Of a stretch of DNA of 44,119 bases, positions 16,451 to 24,494 are shown in pieces. Origin of the DNA: Vibrio jasicida CAIM 1864 = LMG 25398 (GTDB lineage: Bacteria; Pseudomonadota; Gammaproteobacteria; Enterobacterales; Vibrionaceae). The position numbers and the translations under genes were made by a program. The stretch is from contig NZ_BAOG01000024.1 in assembly GCF_000400365.1 (NCBI RefSeq), positions 1-44,119 on the forward strand. Direction: 5' to 3'. Each line of letters opens with the position of its first letter. The first letter of the stretch is position 1. The notes under the pieces were generated by a model, which was not told the DNA's origin, ran no database searches, and worked only from the letters and a program-made list of their open reading frames with translations.

Positions 16451-17195
16451 TCAGTGCGAGTTCTCGTATGGCTGAAGGCACTTTTACTTTATAACGTTGA
16501 GGCGTATCTGTAATCATCATATCCACGCCCCAATGCCAATGTGCTTCAACTAATTGAGGAAAGTTTGGTGTATAACAGAAGAGTTGATAACCATACTGCT
16601 TGATCTTATGAGCTTGCAATTCGGTCAGGAAGCGGTAATCACAATGCATACTGTATGCATCGATGTGTTGTAGCACGACAGCGGAATCATCTGGAATCTC
16701 TTGCCATAGCTGCCCTCTTCTCACTTCCGGCAGGTAGTTTTTCATCATCATTAAGGCTTCTGTGTTAAAGCTAGAAAACAGAATCGCGTCCGCTTCTACA
16801 CCTAAATGCTCAATCACCTGCGCAACCTTTTCGCACAACAGGTCGATTTCGTCACCGGAGTAAACCTTCAATTCAATATTGAGCTTCACACCCGCTCTTG
16901 AAGTCAGCTCAAGCGTCTCTTCTAAACTAGGGATAGGTTCGCCTGCGAAGTCATCACCGAACCACAAGCCTGCGTCGAGCGATCTCAGCTCGTGCCAAGT
17001 CAGATCTTTGACTTTGCCTCGACCATTCGTGCAGCGGTTGACCGTTTTGTCATGGATGACAACAGGAATGTTGTCCGCACTAAGCTGTACGTCGATTTCA
17101 ATCCATTCGCAACCAAACTCAATGGCGCGTTGTATTGCCGATAACGTGTTTTCTGGAGCCAAACTGGATAAGCCGCGGTGTGCTGTTATTTTCAT
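16443..17195 (-). CDS. ugpQ: Glycerophosphodiester phosphodiesterase UgpQ
   Basis: A 250-residue cytosolic enzyme that hydrolyses glycerophosphodiesters (deacylated phospholipid head groups) to glycerol-3-phosphate and an alcohol. The GDPD signatures are plain: ITAHRGLSSLAPENT at the start (catalytic His), EIDVQLSADNIPVVIHD (metal-binding Glu/Asp and second His) and LNIELK. Length matches E. coli UgpQ. No signal peptide is present, so it acts on diesters already imported by UgpBAEC. It is transcribed away from ugpB and overlaps the downstream repressor gene by 8 bases. Confidence 0.94.
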   Translation of the reverse strand: MKITAHRGLSSLAPENTLSAIQRAIEFGCEWIEIDVQLSADNIPVVIHDKTVNRCTNGRGKVKDLTWHELRSLDAGLWFGDDFAGEPIPSLEETLELTSRAGVKLNIELKVYSGDEIDLLCEKVAQVIEHLGVEADAILFSSFNTEALMMMKNYLPEVRRGQLWQEIPDDSAVVLQHIDAYSMHCDYRFLTELQAHKIKQYGYQLFCYTPNFPQLVEAHWHWGVDMMITDTPQRYKVKVPSAIRELALNE

Positions 17196-17211
17196 TTTTT
17201 ATTCCGTCTTT

Positions 17212-17403
17212 TTCATTTGTTTTCAAATGAACTATCTCAACCCTCAATGACGCTTTGATTACAAAATGGTGACGAAAACAATGTTCAAATAAGTTCATTT
17301 TTTTGTAACTAGAACGTCATTTGGCTCATTTAATGTTCATTTGAATTTTTTGGAGCGAATTCATAATCAAAATGAACATTCGCAAGGAAACACCTGTTCA
17401 AAT
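17212..17403. promoter_or_regulatory. Multi-copy operator array in the ugpQ-ugpB divergent promoter
   Basis: A 20-base dyad TTCATTTGTTTTCAAATGAA fills 17212-17231. TTCAAATGAAC at 17222-17232 recurs as its exact reverse complement at 17335-17345. Related half-sites are ATGTTCAAAT (17281-17290), AATGTTCA (17332-17339), TGAACATT (17373-17380) and TGTTCAAAT (17395-17403). The shape TTCA...TGAA is a variant of the GlpR operator TTCG...CGAA. A possible ugpB promoter (TTTGAA 17340-17345, CATAAT 17362-17367, spacer 16) overlaps one copy. The GlpR-like repressor encoded next door is the obvious candidate ligand. Confidence 0.65.
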
Positions 17404-17425
17404 CATCCAATGAAAAGGAATCATT

Positions 17426-18733
17426 ATGGCTATTAAACACCTCGCCGGACTTGCAGTTGCAGCGGTATTCATCAGCACGCAAGCACAAGCAAAAACAGAG
17501 GTTGAGTGGTGGCACGCGATGGGCGGCGCGCTAGGTAACAAGGTTAATGAAATTGCAGCAGACTTTAACGCAAGCCAATCAGAATACGAGATCAAACCGG
17601 TTTACAAAGGCAGCTATGCAGAAACCATGACCAGTGCTATCGCGGCGTTCCGAGCAAAAGAGCAGCCAGCGATTGTACAAGTATTCGAAGTGGGTACGGC
17701 GACCATGATGGGCGCAGACAAAGCGATTTATCCTGTTTATCAATTGATGGAAGACACCAAAGAGTCGTTCAACTCTGATGATTACCTTGCCGCCGTAACG
17801 GGGTACTACACCACCAATGAAGGCAACATGCTTTCCCTGCCATTTAACAGCTCAACGCCTGTGCTTTACTACAACAAAAACATGTTCGCAAAAGCTGGCG
17901 TAGCCAACCCACCAAAGACATGGAAAGAGATGGAAGAAGTTTCCCGTAAGCTGCTGGCATCTGGTGCGAAGTGTGGTTTCAGCACAACGTGGCAATCATG
18001 GACGCAAATCGAAAACTTCGGTGCGCGTAACAACGTTCCTGTTGCCAATAACAACAACGGCTTTGCTGGCTTAGACACTGAGTTTAAGTTCAATGATTCA
18101 GCATTTGTTCGTCACATTGATCAAATGGGCAAATGGTCGAAAGAAGGCATATTTAAGTACGGCGGTCGCCAATCTGATGGTATGCCACTGTTCTACACCC
18201 AAGAGTGTGCAATGACTATGGGCTCCTCGGCAGGTCTGGCTGGCATTAAAGAGAACATGAAAGACGTTGATATCGGCGTAGCGCAACTGCCTTACGATTC
18301 AGAGATCGTCGCTAAGCCACAAAACACCATCATCGGTGGTGCATCACTTTGGGTACTTCGTGGTCATTCAAGCGAGGAATACAAAGGCGTGGCGAAGTTC
18401 TTCTCTTACCTTTCTAGTGCAGAAGTCCAAGCAGATTGGCACCAGTTCACTGGTTACCTACCAATCACAAAAGCGGCTTATGAGCTAACGAAAGAGCAAG
18501 GCTTCTACGCTAAGAACCCTGGCACAGATACAGCGGTTCTACAAATGACGTCAACCGAGCCTACAGAAAACTCGAAAGGCATTCGCTTCGGTAACTTCCT
18601 GCAAACTCGCGACATCATCAATGAAGAGCTAGAAGCAGTGTGGGCAGGCAAAGCAACGGCACAAGCTGCGCTAAACAATGCAGTCCGTCGCGGTGACGAG
18701 CAGCTACGTCGCTTTGAGCGCACACAGAAGTAA
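17426..18733 (+). CDS. ugpB: Glycerol-3-phosphate/glycerophosphodiester ABC transporter, substrate-binding protein UgpB
   Basis: A 435-residue periplasmic binding protein. The signal peptide MAIKHLAGLAVAAVFISTQAQA is cut near residue 22. The mature part opens TEVEWWHAMGGALGNKVNEIAADFN, the usual start of UgpB. The family's conserved YKGSYAETMTSAIAAFRAKEQPAIVQVFEVGTATMM and the LPFNSSTPVLYYNK strand follow. Length is near E. coli UgpB (438). It delivers sn-glycerol-3-phosphate or glycerophosphocholine to UgpAE. AAGGAATC precedes the ATG. A 127-base gap before ugpA may hold a structure that favours ugpB expression. Confidence 0.94.
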   Translation: MAIKHLAGLAVAAVFISTQAQAKTEVEWWHAMGGALGNKVNEIAADFNASQSEYEIKPVYKGSYAETMTSAIAAFRAKEQPAIVQVFEVGTATMMGADKAIYPVYQLMEDTKESFNSDDYLAAVTGYYTTNEGNMLSLPFNSSTPVLYYNKNMFAKAGVANPPKTWKEMEEVSRKLLASGAKCGFSTTWQSWTQIENFGARNNVPVANNNNGFAGLDTEFKFNDSAFVRHIDQMGKWSKEGIFKYGGRQSDGMPLFYTQECAMTMGSSAGLAGIKENMKDVDIGVAQLPYDSEIVAKPQNTIIGGASLWVLRGHSSEEYKGVAKFFSYLSSAEVQADWHQFTGYLPITKAAYELTKEQGFYAKNPGTDTAVLQMTSTEPTENSKGIRFGNFLQTRDIINEELEAVWAGKATAQAALNNAVRRGDEQLRRFERTQK

Positions 18734-18860
18734 CGAACATTAATAACGAACAATGGTGCGCTGAGTCTTATTCAAATAACCGCTCAGATACGCACTCTCC
18801 CCGCCCATCTTGGGTGGGGAATTCGTTCACACACCTTGCCTGTTTTACTTTGGTATTTGT

Positions 18861-19742
18861 ATGTCCTCACCTGTTGTTTTTAAACACAAATGGCTTCCGG
18901 TTGCGCTGATCGCACCTCAGTTGGTGATCACCTTGGTGTTCTTCATCTGGCCGGCAGGACAAGCCATTTTCCAATCTTCTCAACTTGAAGATGCTTTCGG
19001 CATGAGCCGTGAGTTTGTGGGTTTGGAGAACTTTGAAAAGCTCATCCATGATCCCCTTTACTTAGATTCTTTAATGACCACGCTGCAATTTAGCATCAGC
19101 GTTGCGGTGCTCGCGTTGGTCAGCGCACTTGTTCTTTCCGCTTTCGCCGAACAAATCATCCGTGGCGCGACCATGTATCGCACCTTCTTGATTTGGCCTT
19201 ATGCGGTCGCTCCGGTTGTCGCAGGTTCGTTATGGCTATTTTTATTCGATCCAACCATCGGTGTGATGACCGAACTGTTGAACCTGTTTGGCGTAGACTG
19301 GAATCCAACGCTCAATGGCACCCATGCGATGTGGATGGTGATCATCACCTCGACGTGGAAGCAAATCAGCTACAACTTCCTGTTCTTCTTAGCAGCGCTG
19401 CAATCCGTGCCGAAGTCTTTGCACGAAGCCGCAGCCATTGATGGTAGCGGTCCGATCAAACGCTTTATCACCATTAGCTTCCCACTGATTTCACCAACCA
19501 GCTTTTTCTTGTTGGTCGTGAACTTTGTTTATGCGTTCTTTGATACGTTCGCCATCATCCACGCGATGACACAAGGCGGTCCGAGTAACAGCACCTCGAC
19601 CTTGGTTTACAAAGTCTACAACGATGGCTTTATCGGGTTGGATTTAGGTTCATCGGCCGCGCAGTCCGTAATCCTGATGATCTTGGTCGCTTCCCTGACT
19701 GTGATTCAATTTAAGTATGTTGAGAAGAAGGTGGCGTACTGA
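18861..19742 (+). CDS. ugpA: Glycerol-3-phosphate ABC transporter permease UgpA
   Basis: A 293-residue inner-membrane permease with six predicted helices, matching E. coli UgpA in length. The start is the ATG at 18861 ([13 protein letters not shown]); the open frame reaches back to 18810 but that part is not UgpA-like. The cytoplasmic EAA loop, which docks the ATPase, is [24 protein letters not shown] at about residues 190-213. The segment [32 protein letters not shown] is diagnostic of the family. Its TGA overlaps the ugpE ATG (TGATG), so translation of the two permeases is coupled. Confidence 0.94.
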   Translation: MSSPVVFKHKWLPVALIAPQLVITLVFFIWPAGQAIFQSSQLEDAFGMSREFVGLENFEKLIHDPLYLDSLMTTLQFSISVAVLALVSALVLSAFAEQIIRGATMYRTFLIWPYAVAPVVAGSLWLFLFDPTIGVMTELLNLFGVDWNPTLNGTHAMWMVIITSTWKQISYNFLFFLAALQSVPKSLHEAAAIDGSGPIKRFITISFPLISPTSFFLLVVNFVYAFFDTFAIIHAMTQGGPSNSTSTLVYKVYNDGFIGLDLGSSAAQSVILMILVASLTVIQFKYVEKKVAY

Positions 19743-20590
19743 TGGTAGAAAGAAGACCGTTTTTCAATCTGTTTTGCCATGTCATTTTGATTCTTGGCAT
19801 CATTTCGATTGCGCTTCCGGTTTGGATTGCAATCGTAGCCACTACCCATGAAAACAGCGCATTCGCGACTGGCACTCCACTTTGGTTTGGAGATTTGGGT
19901 TTTAGTGTATTTACTGACTTGTTGAGTAACGACACTCAGTACAACAACAATACTTTGCCGATTGGCAGCATGCTGCTGAACTCTTTCATTATGGCGATGT
20001 GCATTACCATCGGTAAGTTGAGCATTTCCATCATGTCAGCGTATGCAGTGGTGTTCTTCCGTTTTCCGGGGCGAATGCTGGCGTTCTGGATGATTTTCTT
20101 CACGCTGATGTTACCCGTTGAAGTTCGCATCATGCCGACGTTTGAGGTGATTACGAACCTCAACATGCTCAACTCATTTTACGGCTTAACCATTCCGCTG
20201 ATTGCCAGTGCGACCGCTACTTTCTTGTTCCGTCAGTTCTTTTTAACGGTACCGAATGAGTTAGTGGAAGCAGCACGCATTGATGGCGCAGGACCAATCA
20301 AGTTCTTCTTCGATATCTTGTTGCCTCTGTCGCGTACCAACATCGCCGCACTGTTCGTCATCACTTTCATTTACGGCTGGAACCAATATCTATGGCCACT
20401 GCTGATCACCACTGACGTGCAGTACTACACCATCGTGATGGGCATTAAACAGATGCTTGGAGTAGTTGATGGTGTTGTGGAATGGAACAAAATTATGGCC
20501 ACCACCATTATCGCCATGTTGCCACCCGTGATTGTGGTAATTGCAATGCAAAAAGCCTTTGTTAAAGGTCTGGTAGATTCGGAGAAATAA
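19742..20590 (+). CDS. ugpE: Glycerol-3-phosphate ABC transporter permease UgpE
   Basis: A 282-residue inner-membrane permease with six helices, partner of UgpA. The EAA loop EAARIDGAGPIKFFFDILLPLSR is present at about residues 178-200, and YGWNQYLWPLLITT is the conserved UgpE segment after it. The first helix is LFCHVILILGIISIALPVWIAIVA. Length equals that of E. coli UgpE (281). It starts inside the ugpA stop by one base and its TAA abuts the ugpC ATG directly, typical of a tightly stoichiometric transporter operon. Confidence 0.94.
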   Translation: MVERRPFFNLFCHVILILGIISIALPVWIAIVATTHENSAFATGTPLWFGDLGFSVFTDLLSNDTQYNNNTLPIGSMLLNSFIMAMCITIGKLSISIMSAYAVVFFRFPGRMLAFWMIFFTLMLPVEVRIMPTFEVITNLNMLNSFYGLTIPLIASATATFLFRQFFLTVPNELVEAARIDGAGPIKFFFDILLPLSRTNIAALFVITFIYGWNQYLWPLLITTDVQYYTIVMGIKQMLGVVDGVVEWNKIMATTIIAMLPPVIVVIAMQKAFVKGLVDSEK

Positions 20591-21736
20591 ATGTCCACGT
20601 TAACTCTTTCTAATATCGCTAAATGTTATCCGAACGGCTATCAGGCGATCCAAAAACTCAATCTTGATATCTGCGACGGCGAAATGGTCGTGCTGGTTGG
20701 CCCAAGTGGCTGCGGTAAATCCACCTTACTTCGCATGATTGCGGGTCTAGAAGAAATCAGCTCTGGTGAGCTCAAGATCGACACCACAGTCGTCAACGAT
20801 CTCGAACCGGGTGAACGCGACATTGCTATGGTATTCCAGAACTACGCCTTGTACCCACACATGACGGTGTACAACAACATGGCTTATGGTCTGCGCAACC
20901 GCAAAACACCAAAAGCGGAAATCGAGCGATTGGTTCACGAAGCAGCAAAGATGCTGGAGTTGGATCATCTACTCGACCGAAAACCGGGGCAATTATCTGG
21001 CGGGCAACGTCAGCGTGTCGCGATGGGGCGTGCAATTGTACGTGAACCAAAGGTGTTCTTGTTTGATGAGCCTCTGTCTAACTTAGACGCCAAATTGCGT
21101 GTTCAAATGCGTTTGGAAATTAAGAAGCTGCAACGTCGCCTCGGAACTACATCGGTCTACGTTACCCACGACCAAGTAGAAGCCATGACACTGGCGGACA
21201 AACTCGTGGTGCTCAACAAAGGCAATGTAGAACAAGTGGGTACACCGCTAGAGATATACGACAACCCTGCTTCTCTGTTTGTCGCGACCTTTATTGGTTC
21301 ACCATCCATGAACATCTTGGATGCCAATGTTACCGTCGACGGCATTACTATTGGTGACGCACTGCTTCCTACATCCACAACAAACTTGGATTTGGGGGTA
21401 GTAAAACTAGGTCTTCGTCCGGAGCATTTACAAATCAACCAAGATAAACCATGGTTGCAAGTAGAAGTGGAATTGATTGAATCGCTCGGTGCTGATTTGT
21501 TGCTTTACTGCCGCACAGAAGGCGGTGATTCACAAAAGCTGGTTGTTCGAGTTGAGGGACATACGCCGATTCAAATCGGGGACAAACTCGGTTTAGATAT
21601 CAAACCCAAGCACCTTCACTTATTTAATGCCAATACCGAAAAGCGCATTGATTGCTCACTCAAAGCGGCATTATCAACGCCAGCTAAAAGTACGATAGAT
21701 GACAAACAGACACAACGAGGAGTGGTGAATGCCTAG
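20591..21736 (+). CDS. ugpC: Glycerol-3-phosphate ABC transporter ATPase UgpC
   Basis: A 381-residue MalK-type ATPase. Walker A GPSGCGKST at about residues 37-45, Q-loop MVFQNYALYPHMTV, signature LSGGQRQRVAMGRAIVR and Walker B VFLFDEPLSNLDAKLR are all intact. The C-terminal OB-type regulatory domain (KLGLRPEHLQI..., VEVELIESLGADLLLYCR) is present. In UgpC that domain can mediate inhibition by inner phosphate-related signals. It is about 25 residues longer than E. coli UgpC (356), the extra lying at the tail (STPAKSTIDDKQTQRGVVNA). The start follows the ugpE stop without a gap. Confidence 0.94.
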   Translation: MSTLTLSNIAKCYPNGYQAIQKLNLDICDGEMVVLVGPSGCGKSTLLRMIAGLEEISSGELKIDTTVVNDLEPGERDIAMVFQNYALYPHMTVYNNMAYGLRNRKTPKAEIERLVHEAAKMLELDHLLDRKPGQLSGGQRQRVAMGRAIVREPKVFLFDEPLSNLDAKLRVQMRLEIKKLQRRLGTTSVYVTHDQVEAMTLADKLVVLNKGNVEQVGTPLEIYDNPASLFVATFIGSPSMNILDANVTVDGITIGDALLPTSTTNLDLGVVKLGLRPEHLQINQDKPWLQVEVELIESLGADLLLYCRTEGGDSQKLVVRVEGHTPIQIGDKLGLDIKPKHLHLFNANTEKRIDCSLKAALSTPAKSTIDDKQTQRGVVNA

Positions 21737-22553
21737 TCCACTATCAGAGCTCAATACAGAGTATCTGAGAAACATTGAATGGTTGTTGACCGACGTAGAC
21801 GACACATTAACTTGGCAAGGAAAGCTGCCGCCAGACACTTTAATTGCGCTCGCAGAGCTAGAGCGCGTGGGTGTAAAAGTGGTCGCTGTAACAGGCGCAT
21901 GTGCTGGTTGGTGTGACCAAATGGCAAAGATGTGGCCGCTGCATGGGATCATAGGTGAAAACGGCGCTTTTTGGATGAGAAAAGACGCCGCAGGATTCAG
22001 AACTACCTTTGCGCGCCCAGCGGAAGTGATGCGAAAAGAACAACGCACATTGCAAGAAACTATAAAGGGCATTTTGACGGAGTATTCTGAAGTTGAGTTA
22101 AGCCAAGATCAGAGCTTTCGGTTCTGCGATGTAGCGGTCAACATTGCCCAAGATCGTTCCCCTGTCGCAGCTTCAATTACGATGGAGATCCTCAACCGTA
22201 TTTTGCATCTTAACGTAGAATCTAACCCAGTCAACGCGACCCTAAGCTCCATTCATATCAATGCTTGGATAGGAAGCCACAGCAAACGAAGCAGCAGCGA
22301 AGCCTACATTAAGCAATTTAATCAGGGGACGTTACCCAATTTGAATCGAGTGACGTACGTAGGAGATTCATTAAATGATGAAGGGATGTTTGAATGGTTA
22401 CCCGTGACTTTCGGCGTAAAGAATATTCGCCCGTTATTAGATAGCTTAACGCATCAGCCGAAATATCTTACTTCTGAATACGGTGGGTTTGGTTTTGCAC
22501 AACTCGCGAGCCTGATTGTACAAGCAAAAAATGGCAGCAACACTAACGAATAA
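21729..22553 (+). CDS. HAD-superfamily (type IIB) phosphatase in the ugp operon
   Basis: A 274-residue HAD hydrolase. Motif I is TDVDDTL (nucleophile D22, acid D24). Motif II is the Thr in VAVTGA (T55), and motif IV is GDSLNDEG (D213, D217). The IIB cap lies between them, with the typical GENGA at 76-80. The ATG overlaps the ugpC stop by 8 bases, and GAGGAG precedes it, so it is the translationally coupled last gene of the operon. The placement suggests it removes phosphate from glycerol-3-phosphate or another product of the imported diesters. E. coli ugp has no such gene here, and the assignment is inference. Confidence 0.88.
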   Translation: MPSPLSELNTEYLRNIEWLLTDVDDTLTWQGKLPPDTLIALAELERVGVKVVAVTGACAGWCDQMAKMWPLHGIIGENGAFWMRKDAAGFRTTFARPAEVMRKEQRTLQETIKGILTEYSEVELSQDQSFRFCDVAVNIAQDRSPVAASITMEILNRILHLNVESNPVNATLSSIHINAWIGSHSKRSSSEAYIKQFNQGTLPNLNRVTYVGDSLNDEGMFEWLPVTFGVKNIRPLLDSLTHQPKYLTSEYGGFGFAQLASLIVQAKNGSNTNE

Positions 22554-22571
22554 ACCGCTTGTGGTGTCGTA

Positions 22572-22760
22572 CTATGAATAAGAAGGCGTTGATGTCTCTT
22601 TGGTAAACAAACCATGGATAAATTGGCGCTCTTCTTCGCTAAGTTCTACCGCTCCTTCCTGTCTATTTGCATTTTTAATCAGCCTATCAATTTCATTTAA
22701 TTGCGATAACGTTAAGTTATTTAGGTGGCGCTTCAAGGTTCTAAACTGCTGTTGTTCCAT
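22572..22760 (-). CDS. Small hypothetical protein (62 aa)
   Basis: A short, highly charged and probably all-helical protein: MEQQQFRTLKRHLNNLTLSQLNEIDRLIKNA, then EGAVELSEEERQFIHGLF. The ATG at 22760 is chosen over a GTG at 22793; neither has a strong ribosome site (GAG just upstream). It converges on the ugp operon with only 18 bases between stops and no visible terminator. No family recognised; role unknown. Confidence 0.5.
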   Translation of the reverse strand: MEQQQFRTLKRHLNNLTLSQLNEIDRLIKNANRQEGAVELSEEERQFIHGLFTKETSTPSYS

Positions 22761-23326
22761 AACTCTTTTCTTATCGTTTTCCAAAAAAGACACTCAATCC
22801 GGATATCATCCATGGAGGGGGGAAATACCACGGATTGAGTGAAAGAAGGAGTAAAGACTGCGGCGGATTGCATGAGAAAATCAAAATTCCCAATCTTATA
22901 TAACTACTCCAACGAGAAAAATAATATCGCTTTTTGATGTATTTATAATTAGCAGTTACGAACTTTCTTCACCACAAGTGCTTAAAAAACTCCCACGAAT
23001 AAACGCATCTCAAGCCCTTGGTAGACTTAGCATTTATCCATATTAAATACTCCGCGATGCTCAGAATGGAAAAGTCCGCAACAAAAATTGCTTGTGGTTC
23101 TCACTAATTATTTTTGTTTGTCGCATCCAAGAGCAGCCCATATTATCCGCAACACAAGGGATGACATTCCTTTCGCTCTTTAACAATCAGATGCTGCATA
23201 CCGATTAATCCCAATCTTTATATGTGAAAGTACACCTTTAATTTCCCATTTTTTGCTTTTACAACCACTGAGCAGAACATCTCAAGCTGTGTTCTGCATA
23301 ACAGTCTATTCATGTAGGAATTTATC
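22761..23326. other. Intergenic region upstream of the small membrane-protein cluster
   Basis: About 570 bases with no plausible ORF. The final part holds a perfect 8-bp dyad GCAGAACA (23272-23279) / TGTTCTGC (23290-23297), just 30 bases before the GTG of the next gene. It could be an operator or a leader hairpin. The rest shows nothing recognisable, although the length leaves room for a small RNA. Confidence 0.4.
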
Positions 23327-23662
23327 GTGGATAAATATCAAGCTGCATACGCTAAGCGTCTAGAAAAACTAAAGGGCAATCGCTCACCAAAAGCTATTGC
23401 TCGCATTTCGGCGTGGGATGCATTTTTTAACAAAGAATATGAGATGCAAGATCTTGAATCTCAAATGGCAGACTCTGCGCGTCAACGTTACGAGCAATCT
23501 GATGTAAAAAATGAAATCAGCTTTAGTTCATTCAAACGCGCATTCTATAAAGAGTCGATCGTGATTTACGATTTGACCGATGGTGCATCAATTCAAAAAG
23601 TATTCACACCACTACTTGTGCTGGCAACAGCGTGGGTTCTGTTCGTGTGCTTTAACCAATAA
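23327..23662 (+). CDS. Small tail-anchored membrane protein, unknown function (111 aa)
   Basis: A 111-residue protein starting at GTG 23327, preceded by AGGAATTTATC. The first 85 residues are hydrophilic and helical (YAKRLEKLKGNRSPKAIARISAWDAFFNKEYEMQDLESQMADSA). The C-terminus QKVFTPLLVLATAWVLFVCFNQ is a single membrane helix, so it would be tail-anchored with its body in the cytoplasm. Two 42-aa membrane peptides follow on the same strand before a shared terminator at 24002-24033. No family recognised. Confidence 0.72.
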   Translation: MDKYQAAYAKRLEKLKGNRSPKAIARISAWDAFFNKEYEMQDLESQMADSARQRYEQSDVKNEISFSSFKRAFYKESIVIYDLTDGASIQKVFTPLLVLATAWVLFVCFNQ

Positions 23663-23745
23663 TTGAGCGTCCAAGATCAATAAACGATAGAAACGCAATG
23701 GGCAGAGTGGTTGTCACTTTGCCTCCAACAGTTGAGAGTTTAGGG

Positions 23746-23874
23746 ATGAAAGGAAGAAATATTGCAGCATTTGCCATTGTTATGGCAGCACTAGCATTCG
23801 GTTATGGTTTTAAAACTTATCAAGAAGCAAATGGGGTGATGTACCCTACCTTCAAAAAGGAGTTTAGCCTCTAA
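23746..23874 (+). CDS. Micro-protein with one membrane helix (42 aa)
   Basis: Reads MKGRNIAAFAIVMAALAFGY, then GFKTYQEANGVMYPTFKKEFSL. One hydrophobic helix spans about residues 6-22, with a positively charged N-terminus, so the C-terminal tail would face the periplasm. A GAGAG sequence lies seven bases before the start. An in-frame ATG at 23698 would add 16 residues (MGRVVVTLPPTVESLG) but lacks a good ribosome site. Its TAA overlaps the next ATG by one base (TAATG), strong support that both are translated. Confidence 0.6.
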   Translation: MKGRNIAAFAIVMAALAFGYGFKTYQEANGVMYPTFKKEFSL

Positions 23875-24002
23875 TGCCTAAAATTACGCTTCTCTTACTC
23901 GCAACAACTGTTGGAATCGGTATTACCGGTTCTGCATTCTGTGTTGGCGTGACGTACGCATTTACACAACTGCCAATCGAACAAATTCTATCGAGCTTAT
24001 AA
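23874..24002 (+). CDS. Second micro-protein with one membrane helix (42 aa)
   Basis: Reads MPKITLLLLATTVGIGITGS, then AFCVGVTYAFTQLPIEQILSSL. Residues 4-31 are hydrophobic, long enough for one helix. It begins within the preceding stop codon, and AAAAAGGAG lies 12-18 bases ahead, inside the upstream gene. Its own stop overlaps the base of a strong terminator. Both micro-proteins have exactly 42 residues but no shared sequence. They may be subunits of a membrane complex, as with CydX-type or KdpF-type peptides, but no partner is identifiable here. Confidence 0.6.
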   Translation: MPKITLLLLATTVGIGITGSAFCVGVTYAFTQLPIEQILSSL

Positions 24003-24033
24003 AAAAGTAGAGCACTTCGGTGCTCTACTTTTT
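24002..24033 (+). terminator. Terminator of the small membrane-protein cluster
   Basis: AAAAAGTAGAGCA pairs perfectly with TGCTCTACTTTTT across a CTTCGG loop (24015-24020). A T-run follows. A very stable hairpin that closes the three-gene unit. Confidence 0.92.
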
Positions 24034-24077
24034 GTAATTTGGTGTTCAGGGTTTGTGTTAGGAAACGAAAAGCCTAA

Positions 24078-24494
24078 TCAAAACTCTCTGTTCATTTTCT
24101 GCAAGCACGCAAACAGAATGGCTTGATGCTCGGGGTCGATATTACGCGTTAAGTCCTGAACCAAATCTAGATGCAGCTGATTGTGGTGGTGGTGAATTTC
24201 TTCGCCACTCGGTGTTAACTTCACGACAATAGCACGGCGGTCTTCTGGATGAGGACAACGTTCAATCAACCCCGCCTTCACTAGTTTTTCAATTTGAACC
24301 GTCAATGTACCGGTCGTAATCCCCAGCTTCTCCGCCAGTTCTTTCATACGCAGTGCACCATGCCCACCCAACACTTCAATCGTGTGGATTTGAGCCAGTG
24401 AATAACCAGTGCCTTTCACTACAGATTGCTCCCAAGAAGACATTTTGTCATAAAACTCGGTAAGCGTTTGATTCAGCTTTTCTAATTCGCGCAT
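24078..24494 (-). CDS. MarR-family regulator, probable repressor of dmeF
   Basis: A 138-residue MarR-type winged-helix protein. The recognition region is LRMKELAEKLGITTGTLTVQIEKLVKAGLIERCPHPEDRRAIVVKLTPSG (about residues 47-97), with the wing DRRAIVVKLT. A HHHHNQLH stretch (about 101-108) just after the wing could bind metal, which fits a transporter-linked sensor. The ATG at 24494 lies within the dmeF stop (TGATG), so the regulator is the second, coupled gene of the operon. Two perfect TTTGA-N3-TCAAA dyads in the dmeF promoter are its likely operators, giving autorepression. Inducer inferred to be cobalt, nickel or another metal. Confidence 0.88.
   Translation of the reverse strand: MRELEKLNQTLTEFYDKMSSWEQSVVKGTGYSLAQIHTIEVLGGHGALRMKELAEKLGITTGTLTVQIEKLVKAGLIERCPHPEDRRAIVVKLTPSGEEIHHHHNQLHLDLVQDLTRNIDPEHQAILFACLQKMNREF

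Noticed and set aside
17196..17425. Pho box for phosphate control of ugp
   Set aside because: The only repeated TCAT elements (near 17317 and 17326) are 9 rather than 11 bases apart and match the PhoB consensus poorly.
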